A stretch of 64,000 bases of DNA from Streptomyces spectabilis. Lineage in GTDB: Bacteria > Actinomycetota > Actinomycetes > Streptomycetales > Streptomycetaceae. Of the stretch, positions 1 through 12,872 are shown piece after piece. The notes below the pieces were generated by a model. That model had not been told where the DNA came from and ran no database searches. It saw nothing but the letters and a program-made list of their open reading frames with translations. The first letter of the stretch is position 1, and each line of letters opens with the position of its first letter. The translations under genes were made by a program, and so were the position numbers. The stretch spans positions 124,001-188,000 of the forward strand of contig NZ_CP023690.1 in assembly GCF_008704795.1 (NCBI RefSeq), in the 5' to 3' direction.

Positions 1-123
1 CCGGGGCGCGTGCTGCATGGCCTGCTCGGCCAGGGCGTTCAGGAAGTCGTCGAGGGTCTCGGTGTCCAGCAGCAGGTCGACCACTGAGGAGGGGTCGACG
101 GGCCCGCCATCGGCGGGAGTCAT
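1..123 (-). CDS. N-terminal fragment of a protein, possibly a GAF-type regulator
   Basis: An ATG at 123 opens 41 codons that run off the left edge. The visible peptide is acidic and helical, with the segment DTETLDDFLNALAEQAM, which resembles the first helix of actinobacterial GAF or GAF-ANTAR regulators. No catalytic or DNA-binding motif is inside the window, so the family is only a guess. The upstream ribosome site (GGACCTCCC) is weak. Confidence 0.5.
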   Translation of the reverse strand, partial: MTPADGGPVDPSSVVDLLLDTETLDDFLNALAEQAMQHAPR

Positions 124-551
124 GGGAGGTCCGTTCCGCGGGCGGCGCCGCCCGCTGGCCGGGGAAGGGTGAACGGTCACCGAGGTCCACGGACTCCCAC
201 GCCGCAGGGGAAGCGTCCCGGCAGGCGGTCAACACCCGGCCTCCGTAGGCGGCCTGGGGAAATGCACCGCCTGCCCACCCTCCTCCCATGTCCGCACCCA
301 CCGCAACCCCACCCCATCACCGCAAGTCAGCCAGGGCCGCCGCTCCAGACCCCAGAGGCCATTCACCTGCCCTGGGAGCGACCCGGACAGTTCCTAGGGG
401 CGCGTCGAGTGGGTACTGCTTCGGACGGGCGCCCCCTCAGTCTTCGTCCGGCAACGGGCTCTTCGTCGAAGCGGCGTACGCGAGCTTGCGACGGGCGTCA
501 CGATGGTCGTCGAGACCGAACCGCGGTCCGTGGGAGGGAAGGCGGGGTGTG
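124..551. other. 428-bp stretch without a supported gene
   Basis: Open frames exist on both strands but their proteins are arginine- and proline-rich out-of-frame readings of GC-rich DNA, without ribosome sites. It presumably carries the divergent promoters of the fragment at 1-123 and the gene at 552. I see no clear repeat or operator. Confidence 0.4.
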
Positions 552-1133
552 ATGACCATGATGATGTGGGCGACGGAGTTCGGGCCCTCGCACGAGGGCA
601 GGGCGGCGGCAGTCCTGGCCGACGGCAGTGAGCCGAAGCCCGCGCTCTTCGACGCGGGCAGTTCTGCGGAGGTGTACGAGACCAGCGACTGGTGGGTCTA
701 CGACGGTACCCTCGGGACACCGCGGGCCCGCGCGGTGCGGGGAGCGTGTGCATGCGGCTGGCGCGGAGAAGAGCGGTTCGCCATCGACTGGGAGCGCGTT
801 GACCCCGATGCCCCTGATGCCTACGATCTGACGGGTCCGTACCGTGCCTGGAAGCGGCACGTCGGCGAGGTCGAGCGGCGAACGGTGTCCCTACCGGCCG
901 ACGTACAACACCTTCTGGAACAGCTGCATGAACGCCTGACCGTGCTGGCCGAGGACGCGCCCTTGGCCGCTCTGCGAGCCGTTGGAGCCCTGGAACACAC
1001 CCTCGCCGAGACGGGACAGAGGGCCGCTTTCGGAGCATGGCAGGACGAGCAGGACTGGGACGCGATCGCCACGAAACTCGGCCTGACCGAGGCACATTCC
1101 CGCGCACGCCTGCACAAGTACAACCTGTACTGA
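552..1133 (+). CDS. Hypothetical protein, 193 aa
   Basis: The function is not recognised. The frame opens with closely spaced ATGs (552, 558, 561, 564) behind a GGAAGG-like site, and I chose the first. The N-terminal half has a WWVYDGTLG segment and a small cysteine pair (CACGW) that could be a degenerate metal or structural site. The C-terminal half is helical and ends in a segment (WDAIATKLGLTEAHSRARL) that looks like a helix-turn-helix of the kind used to assess DNA in small actinobacterial proteins. No signal peptide or membrane segment is visible. The gene stands alone, facing a convergent membrane protein 84 bases downstream. Confidence 0.7.
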   Translation: MTMMMWATEFGPSHEGRAAAVLADGSEPKPALFDAGSSAEVYETSDWWVYDGTLGTPRARAVRGACACGWRGEERFAIDWERVDPDAPDAYDLTGPYRAWKRHVGEVERRTVSLPADVQHLLEQLHERLTVLAEDAPLAALRAVGALEHTLAETGQRAAFGAWQDEQDWDAIATKLGLTEAHSRARLHKYNLY

Positions 1134-1217
1134 GGCAGGCCCCAGCGGTAGTTGGCCACGCGCACCCCCGGAACCCGTGGCGGGTATGGCTCCTCCCGAG
1201 GGACGGCCGGAGCCGGA

Positions 1218-1574
1218 TCACCAAGCGCCGTGATGGGCCACATTCACCGCCAGAGCTGCCGCGGACAGGCAGAAGTACACGGCCCAGGCGGTCAGTTGAC
1301 GGTCGCGCACCCGCAGATGAGCGAAGAGCGCGCCGAGGAAGTACAGCACCAGGCCGACGCCTGCCACCGTTCCCAGCACCGGTACGACGATGCCGGCCAT
1401 CAGGCCCAGCGCCCCCAAGGCCAGGAGCATGCCCAGCGGACGTATCCAGGAATGGGACAGGCGCAACCGATCAGCCTGGCTCTTGGGATAGTCGTGGCCG
1501 ATGAGGTTGGCGATGGCGGCCGAGCCGTTGGCAGCCGCAGCGACGAAGGTGACCGTGAGGTAGGCGGGAAGCAT
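1218..1574 (-). CDS. Small DoxX-like integral membrane protein, 118 aa
   Basis: The protein has about four hydrophobic segments (residues ~3-25, 45-63, 65-85 and 95-115) and a conserved-looking loop HDYPKSQADRLRLSHSW between the first two. Length and layout match the DoxX-like family of small four-helix membrane proteins, whose biochemical role is mostly unknown. The ATG at 1574 is preceded by AAGGAG at good spacing, which rules out the longer upstream reading. It is divergent from the phosphatase gene at 1691, so the ~115-base interval probably holds promoters for both. Confidence 0.8.
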   Translation of the reverse strand: MLPAYLTVTFVAAAANGSAAIANLIGHDYPKSQADRLRLSHSWIRPLGMLLALGALGLMAGIVVPVLGTVAGVGLVLYFLGALFAHLRVRDRQLTAWAVYFCLSAAALAVNVAHHGAW

Positions 1575-1690
1575 GATGTGCTCCTTACCCTCGGAACGAG
1601 TAACGAGTACGCAGCTGGAGTACCCCTCCTGAGACGAGATGCGCACCCCAGATGCGACATGGGCCTGGCGATCCAGCTTCGCCCGTCCCT

Positions 1691-2380
1691 GTGGACAAAG
1701 CGCCACTTCAGCCGTTCCCGGACGGCGAGGGAACCGACCGCGGTAAGTACGTCTTGTTCGACGTCGATGGCACGTTGATCGACGCGGTGAGCAACCAGCG
1801 CCGGGTCTGGGGGACCTGGGCGGAGCGGTACGGACTCGATGCGGAGGAGGTCTACCGGGTGGCACTGCGGACCCGGCCGATGGAGACGTTCACGCAGGTT
1901 GCCGCGGACCGCGATCCGCGCGCGTGCCTGGCCATGTTGCACGAGCTGGAGGACGACGACGTCCGGACCGGCGTCTATGCGGCCTTCGACGGTGCGTCGC
2001 AGCTGCTGCACGGCCTTCCGTCCCGGGCATGGGCGCTGGTGACCTCGAACTACGAGCACCGGGTGCGCGGCCGTTTCCTGCGGACGGGTTTGCCGGTGCC
2101 GGGCGTCATCGTGGACGCGGCCGCGGTCGAGGAGGGCAAGCCCTCTCCCGTTCCCTATCTGCGGGCCGCCGCGCAGCTGGGTGCCGTACCGGAAGAGTGC
2201 CTGGTCATTGAGGATGCTCCCTCCGGCGTGCAAGCCGGGCTGCGTGCCGGAATGACGGTGTGGGGGGTGAACGCGGCTGTTGCGGTGGAGGGCGTGCACC
2301 GCCACTTCGTCACTCTGCGCGAGGCAGTCCCGCACATCCTGGCCTTCGCGTCCGACGACCACGGGGATGCCGCGGCCTGA
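1691..2380 (+). CDS. HAD-superfamily phosphatase, 229 aa
   Basis: A haloacid dehalogenase-type hydrolase that probably removes phosphate from a small sugar phosphate or nucleotide. Motif I is LFDVDGTL with the nucleophile and acid/base Asp at ~24 and 26. Motif II is VTSNY, motif III the Lys of EEGKPSP, and motif IV VIEDAPSG. A helical cap lies between motifs I and II, as in the beta-phosphoglucomutase/DOG phosphatase branch. The start is uncertain: GTG 1691 begins where third-position GC rises, whereas ATG 1652 would add 13 codons of poor codon use. Neither has a clear ribosome site. It has no obvious link to the clavam genes that follow. Confidence 0.85.
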   Translation: MDKAPLQPFPDGEGTDRGKYVLFDVDGTLIDAVSNQRRVWGTWAERYGLDAEEVYRVALRTRPMETFTQVAADRDPRACLAMLHELEDDDVRTGVYAAFDGASQLLHGLPSRAWALVTSNYEHRVRGRFLRTGLPVPGVIVDAAAVEEGKPSPVPYLRAAAQLGAVPEECLVIEDAPSGVQAGLRAGMTVWGVNAAVAVEGVHRHFVTLREAVPHILAFASDDHGDAAA

Positions 2381-2648
2381 GCCCGATGCGTTCAGATTTC
2401 TGGAGCTGACCAGGGCACACAGCCCGGCTACGCACTGGGCGGCCCTGTCTCTTCCTCAGGGCGCCGCGCACTCTGCTGGATGACTGTGTCGTCTTACGGA
2501 GCGGGAGAGGGATGGGGCCATGAGGCTGCCGACTCCCCGGCGCGTAGCCGAACCGGCGCCGCGGGGCTCTTCCAGGGGCAGGCTCCACGGTCGCCCCCGC
2601 CGCACCTCGTCCACGCCATCGCGCCGCGGCGCGGTGACCGTCGGGAGC

Positions 2649-3203
2649 TCAGGCAGTGACGGGGTCCAGCGTCCGTCCCCCCGGAACGGGAGTCGGCGCG
2701 TACGTGCCGTACCGGCCGCCCAGGAAGACCAGCGGGTGCCCCTGCCTCCCGGCCCCCAGCGACCGCACCACACCCGTCACGAACCAGTGGTCGCCCGCCT
2801 CGATCTGGGCGTGCAGCACGCATTCGACCCACGCCTGGGCATCGGACAGGACGGGGCAGCCGGACGGGGACCAGTGGTGGGGAACGTCCCAGCGGCGGGG
2901 TGAGCGCGCGACGAACGCCTCGCACACGGGCCGCTGTCCGGCGCTCAGCACATTGACGCAGAACACACCGACCGCCCTGATCTGCGGCCAGGTCGTCGAG
3001 GTGCGCGCCGGCAGGAAGCCGACCAGGGGCGGGTCCAGGGACACCGAGGTGAAGGAGCCGACCACCATCCCGGGCGGCGGCGCCCCGGGACGGCTCGCAG
3101 GCGCGGTGACCAGGGCGACACCGGTGGGCCAACGCCCCAATATCGTACGGTAGTTCTCCACGCGGACGGCGTCTTGGGAGCTCCTGGTGGCGATGTGCGT
3201 CAT
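2649..3203 (-). CDS. Flavin reductase domain protein of the clavam cluster (Cvm3-like), 184 aa
   Basis: A flavin reductase-like, FMN-binding split-barrel protein, of the kind that supplies reduced flavin to monooxygenases. The conserved family features are the RWPTGVALVT start, the GMVVGSFTSVSLDPPLVGF core and the GDHWFVTGVV strand near the C-terminus. It starts 21 bases after the stop of oat on the same strand, with GGAG before the ATG, so the two are probably co-transcribed. S. clavuligerus clavam clusters contain a similar gene, cvm3, which is why I assign it to the pathway. Its usual flavoprotein monooxygenase partner (Cvm5) is not visible here, so its electron acceptor in this cluster is unclear. 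Confidence 0.9.
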   Translation of the reverse strand: MTHIATRSSQDAVRVENYRTILGRWPTGVALVTAPASRPGAPPPGMVVGSFTSVSLDPPLVGFLPARTSTTWPQIRAVGVFCVNVLSAGQRPVCEAFVARSPRRWDVPHHWSPSGCPVLSDAQAWVECVLHAQIEAGDHWFVTGVVRSLGAGRQGHPLVFLGGRYGTYAPTPVPGGRTLDPVTA

Positions 3204-3224
3204 GGCGTCTCCGGGCCGCGGGCT

Positions 3225-4388
3225 TCAGGTCGCGTAGTCGGCGTTGAGCCGCACGTACCCCTCGGTGAGGTCGCAGCCGTAGGCCGTGAACTCGCCTGTG
3301 GAGTGCGCGGTGACACCGAGGTCGACGTGCAGGGTGACCTCGTCGCTCTTGAGGTACTCCCCGACGCGCTCCAGCTTCTCGGGCTCCGGGCCCGCCGGGT
3401 ACACCTCCTGGGTCCCGAAGCGGATCGTGACCCGCTCGGGGACGATGTCGAGGTCGTCCTGGCACTTTCCCACCGCCATGGCGACCCGCCCCCAGTTGGG
3501 GTCGGCGCCGTGCACGGCGGTCTTCACCAGCGGTGAGTTCACCACGGCTTTGGCCACGCGCTTGGCCTGGGCCCGGTCCCGGGCACCGGTGACGTGCGCC
3601 TCGATGAGCTTGGTCGCGCCCTCGCCGTCCCTGGCGATGTCCTTGACCAGCTCCAGGGCGACACCGCCGAGGGCCCTCTCGAACTCCACCAGGTCCACGG
3701 GGCCCGCGATGCCGTTGGCGAAGACGGCCGCAGTGTCGCTGGTGGACGTGTCGGTGTCGATGCTCAGCGCGTTGAACGTACGGTCCATGACGCGGCGGAA
3801 GACGTCGTCGAGCACGACCGGCCCCACGTGGGCGTCGGTGCAGAAGAAGGTGAGCAGCGTCGCCATGTCGGGCTCCATCATCCCCACCCCCTTGGCGATG
3901 CCGACCAAGGTCGCGTCTCCGCACCGTGCGCGGCGGATCTTCGGGTGGGTGTCGGTGGTCATGATGGCCGTCGCCGCCGCGTCGAAGTCGGCGCCGGGGA
4001 ACGGCCAGCGCACGGATGCGACATGCGTGCGCAGGCTGGGCATGGGGTAGCGACGGCCGATCAGCCCGGTCGAGGCGATCAGCAGGTCGTTCTCGTCCGC
4101 CTCGATCAGGTCGGCGACACGGCGGCGGAGTTCTTCGGCGTCCTGGCGGCCGTCCGCCCCGGTGGCGACATTGGCGTTGCCGGACACGACGACGACTCCG
4201 CGGGCGATCCGGTCGGCGACCGCTTCCCTGCTGAGCAGGACGCTCGGCCCCGCGAAGCGGGAGCGGGTGAACACCGCGCTCGCGGCGGCGGGCACTTCCG
4301 AAGCGATCACGGCGAAGTCCGCGTCGGCCTCCTTGACGCCGGCTCGGCCGTGGTGAACGAGGAAACCTTGAGGAGAAGCTGCGTCCAT
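3225..4388 (-). CDS. oat: Ornithine acetyltransferase (ArgJ-like) of the clavam cluster, 387 aa
   Basis: It transfers the acetyl group between N-acetylornithine and glutamate, and in clavam clusters is thought to support the arginine supply or remove acetyl groups from intermediates. The Ntn-hydrolase self-cleavage site is intact: KGVGMMEPDMATLL places the scissile bond at Ala176-Thr177, so Thr177 becomes the catalytic nucleophile of the beta chain. The substrate loop TTDTHPK (144-150) and the HGADPNWGR segment are also present. Start ATG 4388 gives the expected family length, and the open frame continues far upstream only because it runs through the antisense of the regulator gene. It precedes the flavin reductase gene by 21 bases. 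Confidence 0.95.
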   Translation of the reverse strand: MDAASPQGFLVHHGRAGVKEADADFAVIASEVPAAASAVFTRSRFAGPSVLLSREAVADRIARGVVVVSGNANVATGADGRQDAEELRRRVADLIEADENDLLIASTGLIGRRYPMPSLRTHVASVRWPFPGADFDAAATAIMTTDTHPKIRRARCGDATLVGIAKGVGMMEPDMATLLTFFCTDAHVGPVVLDDVFRRVMDRTFNALSIDTDTSTSDTAAVFANGIAGPVDLVEFERALGGVALELVKDIARDGEGATKLIEAHVTGARDRAQAKRVAKAVVNSPLVKTAVHGADPNWGRVAMAVGKCQDDLDIVPERVTIRFGTQEVYPAGPEPEKLERVGEYLKSDEVTLHVDLGVTAHSTGEFTAYGCDLTEGYVRLNADYAT

Positions 4389-4579
4389 CGGACCGGAGGT
4401 TCCTTCCCGAATCGCTGGTGCCGGCCATCGCGGCCGCCGGCGGTGGCCGTGATCCACGGTGGCACGCCTCGCTTGCGGATCGCTGCCCGGTTCGCTGGAA
4501 CTCCCTGGAACGAGGGACGCGCCCTTGGGGCCCTCGGGAGGAGTCGCTCGGCCGCGGCGTCGTGGAACGCTCGGAGGCG

Positions 4580-6724
4580 CTAACCGGCCGACAGCGCCCT
4601 CGCCCCGGTGGTGGCGGACGGCGCGCCGAGGGTGTTCTCCAGGTCGTGGCGGACCGCCTCCCGCACCAGCGCGTGGACGAAGCGCACGCGGTCGGTGCCG
4701 TCGGGGTCGGGCTCCAGCAGGCCGCCGTGCAGAGCCATGAGCACGTTGTCCGCGGCGATTCCCTCGTGGCGCAGCATCGCCTCGACGACGCGCTGCTCGC
4801 AGCCGTCCTCCATCACCGCGCACAGTTCGAGCACCCGGCGGACACCGACGGGGAGCCCCGACAGCCGTTGCAGCACGACTCCGGCCAGTTCGTGGGGGAT
4901 CGCCGCGTCCAGGTCCGCGCAGAGTCCCTGCTTGCGCGTGTGCAGCAAGTAGCCCAGGAAGTAGGGGTTGCCTGCGGTGCGCCGGTGGAGCCGGTGGAGG
5001 AGGTGAGGCTCCGGGGCCTGTCCCAGGGTGCGTTCCACCAGCGTCGCGGTGGCCGCGAGGTCCAGCGGGTCGAGCGGGATGCGCCGGGCGTCGAGTGACT
5101 GGAGGATGACGGCCGCGGCGCGGCGCAGCTCCGGGTCGTGGGCCAGTTGGAAGGTACGGGTGGTGACCACCAGGAGGACCGGGACCGCGCGCAGCTGCTC
5201 CACGAGCAGCCGCAGCAGGGCCAGGGACGGTGCGTCGGCACGGTCGACGTCCTCCACGACGAGGACCGTCGGCTCCCGGACGGTGCGCAGCAGTGTCTGG
5301 CAGACCGCGTCGTGCAACGTGAACCGGTCGTCGCCGTACAGCCGCACCGTCGCCGCCCGCGCGCTCGGCTCGTGCCGCGGTGCCCGGCAGGTGTCCGGGG
5401 ACACCTCGGGAACGAGATGGGCGAGGCTGTGCCGCACCCAGCCGGGTAATCGCGCCATCCGTTCGTGCCAGAGCGCGTTCAGCCCGCGCAAGAGCGTCGT
5501 CCACGGCCAGTAGTCGGGCTTGTCCTCGTTCTCCGAGCAGGAGGTCCAGAGGGTGTGCACGCTGCCCGGGAGCGCATGGGTGAGCTCGGACACCAGACGG
5601 GTCTTGCCGCTGCCCGCTTCCCCGACCACGAACGCCACCCGGCCCGAGGTGCCGAACGCCCCCTTGGCGGACTCCCGCAGAGCACGCAGCTCCTCGTCGC
5701 GCCCGACGAACAAGGGTGGTGCGGCTTCCTCATGGCACTGCTGCGTGCCCGTGTCGCGGCCGCGCGCGGTGTACGACCGGGGTGCCGGGATGGTGACCCG
5801 GTCGGTCGCGGATGCGGTCACGAGGTGGAGGATGTCCGTGCGGTCCGCCGTGAGGTGGCCGTCGGCCCCGGTGGGCGCCGTGGCGGGGAGTGTGGCCTCG
5901 TGCGTCCGGTCCAGGGAACCGTCCTGCCGCAGGATCGCCGCGTGCAGCGCCGCCAGTTCCTTGCCGGGCGCCGCGCCGATCTCGTCGGCGAGGGCGCGGC
6001 GCGTGTCGTCGTACGTCCGCAGGGCGTCCGCCTGTCGGCCCAGCCGGTACTGGACGTGCATGAACAGGCCGGTCAGCCGTTCACGCAGGGGGTTGCGCCT
6101 CGCCTCCACGGCCAGGGTGTGCAGGGCGTCCTCCTCCCGCCCCAACTGGATCACGCACTGTGCCCAGGACTCGACGGCGCTCAGCCGGAGCTGATCCAGC
6201 CGGGCGGCCTCCTGCACGGCGAAGTCGTACGCGTTCAGCTCCTCGTACGGCGCGCCGACCCACCACTCCAGAGCGGCGGCGAGCACGGCGTGGGCCTCCT
6301 CGACCCGCCCCCGCCGGGCAAGGCCGGACCCGGTCCGCACGGCGCGCTCGAAGCGGTGGACGTCCACCTGCTCGGGGGCGATGACCAGCACGTATCCCGG
6401 TTGTCGGTACAGCAGTTGGGGACGCGAGTCGTCGGGGAGCACACAGTCGGCGAGGAGCCTGCGCAGGCGCGACACGTACGACTGCAAGGTCGCGTGGGCC
6501 GTCGCGGGCGGGGTGTCCCCCCAGATCCGGGAGACGATCGAGTCGACCGACACCACGCTGCCCGCGCCGATCAGCAGCAGGGCGAGGACGGCTCGCTGGC
6601 GGGGCGGGCCCAGTTCCAGGGACCGGCCGTCGCTGCGTACGGACAGACAACCCAGTGCGCTGATGGGCGGCGGTCCGCTCGGTTCAGGCGCGTCGGCACG
6701 GCTCTCGCCGCTCGTCAACTCCAC
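4580..6724 (-). CDS. SARP-type pathway regulator with ATPase domain (Cvm7P-like), 714 aa, TTA-containing
   Basis: A likely pathway-specific activator of the clavam cluster. Residues ~25-115 form an OmpR-like winged helix and ~118-265 the bacterial transcriptional activation domain (BTAD), together the SARP architecture. Residues ~335-520 are an AAA-type ATPase with Walker A GEAGSGKT (368-375) and Walker B VLVVEDVD (~487-494). The start is GTG 6724 behind GAGGTGGGG. The leucine at residue 426 is encoded by TTA (5447-5449), so full-length translation should need the bldA leucyl-tRNA. It is divergent from ceaS across 815 bases, and oat and the flavin reductase follow on its own strand. Large SARP-ATPase regulators (cvm7P) occur in known clavam clusters. 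Confidence 0.93.
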   Translation of the reverse strand: MELTSGESRADAPEPSGPPPISALGCLSVRSDGRSLELGPPRQRAVLALLLIGAGSVVSVDSIVSRIWGDTPPATAHATLQSYVSRLRRLLADCVLPDDSRPQLLYRQPGYVLVIAPEQVDVHRFERAVRTGSGLARRGRVEEAHAVLAAALEWWVGAPYEELNAYDFAVQEAARLDQLRLSAVESWAQCVIQLGREEDALHTLAVEARRNPLRERLTGLFMHVQYRLGRQADALRTYDDTRRALADEIGAAPGKELAALHAAILRQDGSLDRTHEATLPATAPTGADGHLTADRTDILHLVTASATDRVTIPAPRSYTARGRDTGTQQCHEEAAPPLFVGRDEELRALRESAKGAFGTSGRVAFVVGEAGSGKTRLVSELTHALPGSVHTLWTSCSENEDKPDYWPWTTLLRGLNALWHERMARLPGWVRHSLAHLVPEVSPDTCRAPRHEPSARAATVRLYGDDRFTLHDAVCQTLLRTVREPTVLVVEDVDRADAPSLALLRLLVEQLRAVPVLLVVTTRTFQLAHDPELRRAAAVILQSLDARRIPLDPLDLAATATLVERTLGQAPEPHLLHRLHRRTAGNPYFLGYLLHTRKQGLCADLDAAIPHELAGVVLQRLSGLPVGVRRVLELCAVMEDGCEQRVVEAMLRHEGIAADNVLMALHGGLLEPDPDGTDRVRFVHALVREAVRHDLENTLGAPSATTGARALSAG

Positions 6725-9255
<2,531 letters not shown>

Positions 9256-9258
9256 GCC

Positions 9259-10794
9259 ATGGAGCCGAACCTGCCCGCCGCCACCGGCTTCCTTGCCGAC
9301 GTCCGCCAGGACGGCGGCCGCACCCTCGCACCGGTCTTCGCGGCGCTCGGCGCCCGGGACCGGTGGCAGGAGCGGACCGGCGACGCGGTCCTGCACGCCG
9401 ACCTCGTGCACTCCGGGACGCCCGCCGGGGCCCGCGCCCGCACCCGGGGCGGCGCGCTGGTGTTCGCCGGAGAGCTGTACAACCGGGACGAACTGGTCGG
9501 GCTCCTGCCCGGTGGCGCGTCACCGGACAGCGACGCCACGCTCGTCGCGGCCCTCTTCGCCGTCTACGACGTCCATGCCTTCCGGCTCCTCAACGGACGG
9601 TTCGCGGCACTCATCGCCGACTCCGGGCGCGCGGTGCTCGCCACGGACCACGCCGGTTCGGTGCCGCTGTACGCGTCCGTCGCCCCCGGGCGCGTCCTGG
9701 CGGCGACCGAGGCGAAGGCGCTGCGCACCGCCCCTCGGGGGCGGCCCCTGCCCGCCCGGCCGGTACGCCGCCTGCCCGGCACGCACCAGGTCCCGGCCGG
9801 GACCGTCCTGGACATCGCGGTGGCCACCGCTTCGTGCCTCCCCCACCGGACCTGGACGCCACCGCTCGCCCGCCGGGTCATGCCGGAGGAAGAGGCGGTC
9901 GACGCCGTCCGCCGGACGCTGGAGCGTGCGGTGGCGGCCCGCACGGGCCGCGGCACCCCGCTGGTGGTGCTCTCGGGCGGCATCGACTCCTCCACGGTCG
10001 CGGCACTGGCCGCCCGCCGGTCGACCGGGCCGATCGACACGGTGTCCATGGGCACGGACGAGGCCGACGAGTTCCCGCAGGCCCGCGTCGTGGCCCGGCA
10101 CGTCGGCTCCACACACCGTGACGTCACCATCCCCGCGGACGAGTTGCTGAGCCGGCTGCCGCACACGGTCTGGGCGTCCGAGTGCCTCGACCCGGACATC
10201 GTCGAGTACCTGCTGCCGCTGACCGCGCTCTATCTGCGCCTCGGCCGTGGCGGCGACGGCGGCCGCCGGATCCTCACCGGTTACGGGGCCGACATCCCGC
10301 TCGGCGGCATGCACCGCGAGAGCCGGCTGCCGCAGCTGGACACGGCCGTCTGCCACGACATGGACACGTTCGACGGACTCAACGAGATGGCGCCCGCGCT
10401 GTCCGGGGTGGCGGGCCACTGGTCGACCCACCCCTACTGGGACCGCGACGTCCTCGACGTCCTGGTGTCCCTGGAGGCCGGGCTCAAGCGGCGGCACGGA
10501 CGGGACAAGTGGGTGCTGCGCGCCGCCATGGACGACGTGCTGCCGCACGAGGTCGTGGTCCGCCCCAAGCTCGGCGTGCACGAAGGGTCGGGCACCACCT
10601 CGTCCTTCTCCCGGCTCGTGCGGGACGCCGGTGTCCCCCGGGACCTCGTACACCGGGTCAAAGGCCTGGTCGTGCAGGCCATCTTCGACCGCGTCGTCGT
10701 CGAGGGGCGGCATCCGGACGAGGTGGCGACCGGCGCGGTGGTCGAGCGGGTGGCCGGCCACGTGGTGCCCGGCACCCGGCCGGTCCCGCGATGA
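9259..10794 (+). CDS. bls: Beta-lactam synthetase, 511 aa
   Basis: ATP-dependent closure of N2-(2-carboxyethyl)arginine to the monocyclic beta-lactam deoxyguanidinoproclavaminate. It is an asparagine synthetase B relative. The N-terminal Ntn-like domain has lost the nucleophilic cysteine (it begins MEPN), as in the known enzyme, so it cannot use glutamine. The PP-loop SGGIDSS is at 239-245. Tyr342, Glu376 and Lys437 fall at the positions expected for the Tyr348-Glu382 dyad and Lys443 of S. clavuligerus BLS (a constant offset of 6). The gene is tightly coupled to ceaS and followed by pah 95 bases later. Confidence 0.97.
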   Translation: MEPNLPAATGFLADVRQDGGRTLAPVFAALGARDRWQERTGDAVLHADLVHSGTPAGARARTRGGALVFAGELYNRDELVGLLPGGASPDSDATLVAALFAVYDVHAFRLLNGRFAALIADSGRAVLATDHAGSVPLYASVAPGRVLAATEAKALRTAPRGRPLPARPVRRLPGTHQVPAGTVLDIAVATASCLPHRTWTPPLARRVMPEEEAVDAVRRTLERAVAARTGRGTPLVVLSGGIDSSTVAALAARRSTGPIDTVSMGTDEADEFPQARVVARHVGSTHRDVTIPADELLSRLPHTVWASECLDPDIVEYLLPLTALYLRLGRGGDGGRRILTGYGADIPLGGMHRESRLPQLDTAVCHDMDTFDGLNEMAPALSGVAGHWSTHPYWDRDVLDVLVSLEAGLKRRHGRDKWVLRAAMDDVLPHEVVVRPKLGVHEGSGTTSSFSRLVRDAGVPRDLVHRVKGLVVQAIFDRVVVEGRHPDEVATGAVVERVAGHVVPGTRPVPR

Positions 10795-10889
10795 CCCGGC
10801 ATCCGGCCGCCCGCACGCCCGCGTCTACGACCGCCACACGACGCTCCGGGGCCGCCCGACGGTCCGCACAGCGAGGGAGGGACCGCACC

Positions 10890-12808
<1,919 letters not shown>

Positions 12809-12811
<3 letters not shown>

Positions 12812-12872
12812 GTGCGGGCGTGGGGGTGGGGCCCGCCGGTGTCGGCGGGCCCCACCCCCACGCCCGCACTCA
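12809..12872. terminator. Perfect 30-bp-arm palindrome between convergent operons
   Basis: The arms 12809-12838 and 12843-12872 are exact inverted copies separated by the four-base loop GTGT. The left arm begins with the TGA of cas and the right arm ends with the TCA complement of the KASIII stop, so the hairpin fills the whole interval from stop to stop. It should form an extremely stable hairpin in transcripts from either side and most likely acts as a bidirectional terminator. There is no U-tract, as is common in Streptomyces. Confidence 0.9.

Noticed and set aside
10791..10889. An upstream ATG for pah overlapping the bls stop
   Set aside because: It would add 33 low-complexity residues; GTG 10890 has a better ribosome site and gives the expected family N-terminus.
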